From an uncultured Hyphomonadaceae bacterium (GTDB taxonomy: Bacteria > Pseudomonadota > Alphaproteobacteria > Caulobacterales > Hyphomonadaceae): a stretch of DNA of 64,000 bases. Below are positions 63,700 to 64,000 of this stretch, piece by piece. Position 1 is the first letter of the stretch; the number at the start of each line of letters is the position of its first letter. The notes under the pieces are model-generated. The model saw only the letters and a program-made list of their open reading frames with translations. It searched no databases and was not told the DNA's origin. A program made the translations under genes and the position numbers. Location: NCBI GenBank assembly GCA_938084575.1, contig CALKFG010000002.1, positions 186,001 to 250,000 on the forward strand. The letters are read 5' to 3'.

Positions 63700-64000
63700 T
63701 CAGAATCGTCGCGCGACGCTGAACAGGACGGCCGTTTCGGGCACCTCGCCGGCCATCTCGGCTTGATAGCCGATCGCGACGTCCCCCCAGCGATACCGAC
63801 GCATCAGTTCGGTCTGCACCTTTTGTGACCGCGCGTCCGGCGCTCCCCGCTGCAGCCAGACCTGGCTGATGAGCCAAAGCTGGCCCGCAACCCTCTGGCC
63901 CAGGCCAATTTCGGCCCGGTTGCGATGGCATCCGGCATGAGCCCGCCCGGCCAGTTCACCAAACACGAACAGGTCACGATTGTGCACCTGTCCTGACCAG
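63700..64000 (-). CDS. Probable outer-membrane beta-barrel protein, 3' end only
   Basis: An open frame runs off the right edge of the window; its first visible codon reads W-S-G-Q-V. The 100 visible residues alternate polar and hydrophobic positions (LWLISQVWLQRG, KVQTELMRRYRWGDVAIGYQAEM) and end VLFSVARRF, with a terminal Phe as in outer-membrane barrels. Family not assigned. It converges with the cytochrome gene. Confidence 0.6.
   Translation of the reverse strand, partial: WSGQVHNRDLFVFGELAGRAHAGCHRNRAEIGLGQRVAGQLWLISQVWLQRGAPDARSQKVQTELMRRYRWGDVAIGYQAEMAGEVPETAVLFSVARRF

Overview
The window is a gene-dense, GC-rich chromosomal segment from an alphaproteobacterium. The best guess is a marine Caulobacterales/Maricaulales/Parvularculales-type lineage, but the species cannot be fixed from sequence alone. 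The lineage call rests on alphaproteobacterial gene orders: accC-aat with DUF2155/mlaD/NDUFA12; dgt-SPOR-nagZ-scpA-scpB-tatABC; sdhE-mfd divergent from recG; and clpP, clpX and lon together with glnB-glnA. It also rests on alpha-type families such as the NDUFA12 complex I subunit, Coq4 and a NrdJ-related TSCPD protein.

Layout. 1-3.1 kb: end of biotin carboxylase, aat, then a minus-strand NDUFA12-mlaD-DUF2155 operon. 3.3-6.4 kb: a large TSCPD protein related to the tail of class II ribonucleotide reductase, and a secreted pentapeptide-repeat protein. 6.4-12.7 kb: long minus-strand operon dgt-SPOR-nagZ-scpA-scpB-tatA-tatB-tatC (argS, often found here, is absent). 12.7-17.5 kb: erpA, the glmU-rpiA-gor operon, gph and a small conserved protein. 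17.5-22.5 kb: a gene-free stretch with hairpins, a flavin reductase, a DUF374 acyltransferase, a CaiB/AMACR-type enzyme coupled to a histidine phosphatase, and a degenerate GGDEF protein. 22.5-28.4 kb: sdhE-mfd and recG. 28.4-32.5 kb: DUF502 protein, a phosphotransferase/DUF6285 pair, and a radical-SAM/small protein/glycosyltransferase operon.

32.6-38.8 kb is the most interesting region. A photolyase is coupled to an FAD oxidoreductase, a DUF1365 protein and a cyclopropane-fatty-acid-synthase-type methyltransferase. They face a DUF6134 protein and a ChrR-type cupin. Both ends carry the same promoter-like motif (ATCCA, then a TATA-type -10 at identical 18-nt spacing), resembling the RpoE/ChrR singlet-oxygen promoters of Rhodobacter. 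The ChrR-like protein has lost the two zinc-binding cysteines of the anti-sigma domain, and the photolyase has no standard start codon ahead of its conserved N-terminus. Together these suggest a light- or singlet-oxygen-responsive DNA-repair and lipid-modification module whose regulator has diverged.

38.9-47.2 kb: sulfur amino-acid operon cysK-sseA-metC, a Leu/Phe/Val-type dehydrogenase, a uracil-DNA glycosylase, pirin, an M28 peptidase lipoprotein and rlmJ. From about 27 kb (inside recG) to about 46.8 kb (inside rlmJ) the base composition is visibly less GC-rich than in the flanks. 47.2-53.2 kb: orphan membrane histidine kinase, FAD oxidoreductase plus thioesterase, three unrecognised genes and tRNA-Val. 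53.3-64 kb: protein quality control (lon, clpX, clpP, trigger factor), nitrogen regulation (glnB-glnA), coq4, a histidine phosphatase, tRNA-Leu, a cytochrome c lipoprotein and the 3' end of a probable outer-membrane protein. No insertion sequence, prophage, CRISPR array or rRNA was seen.
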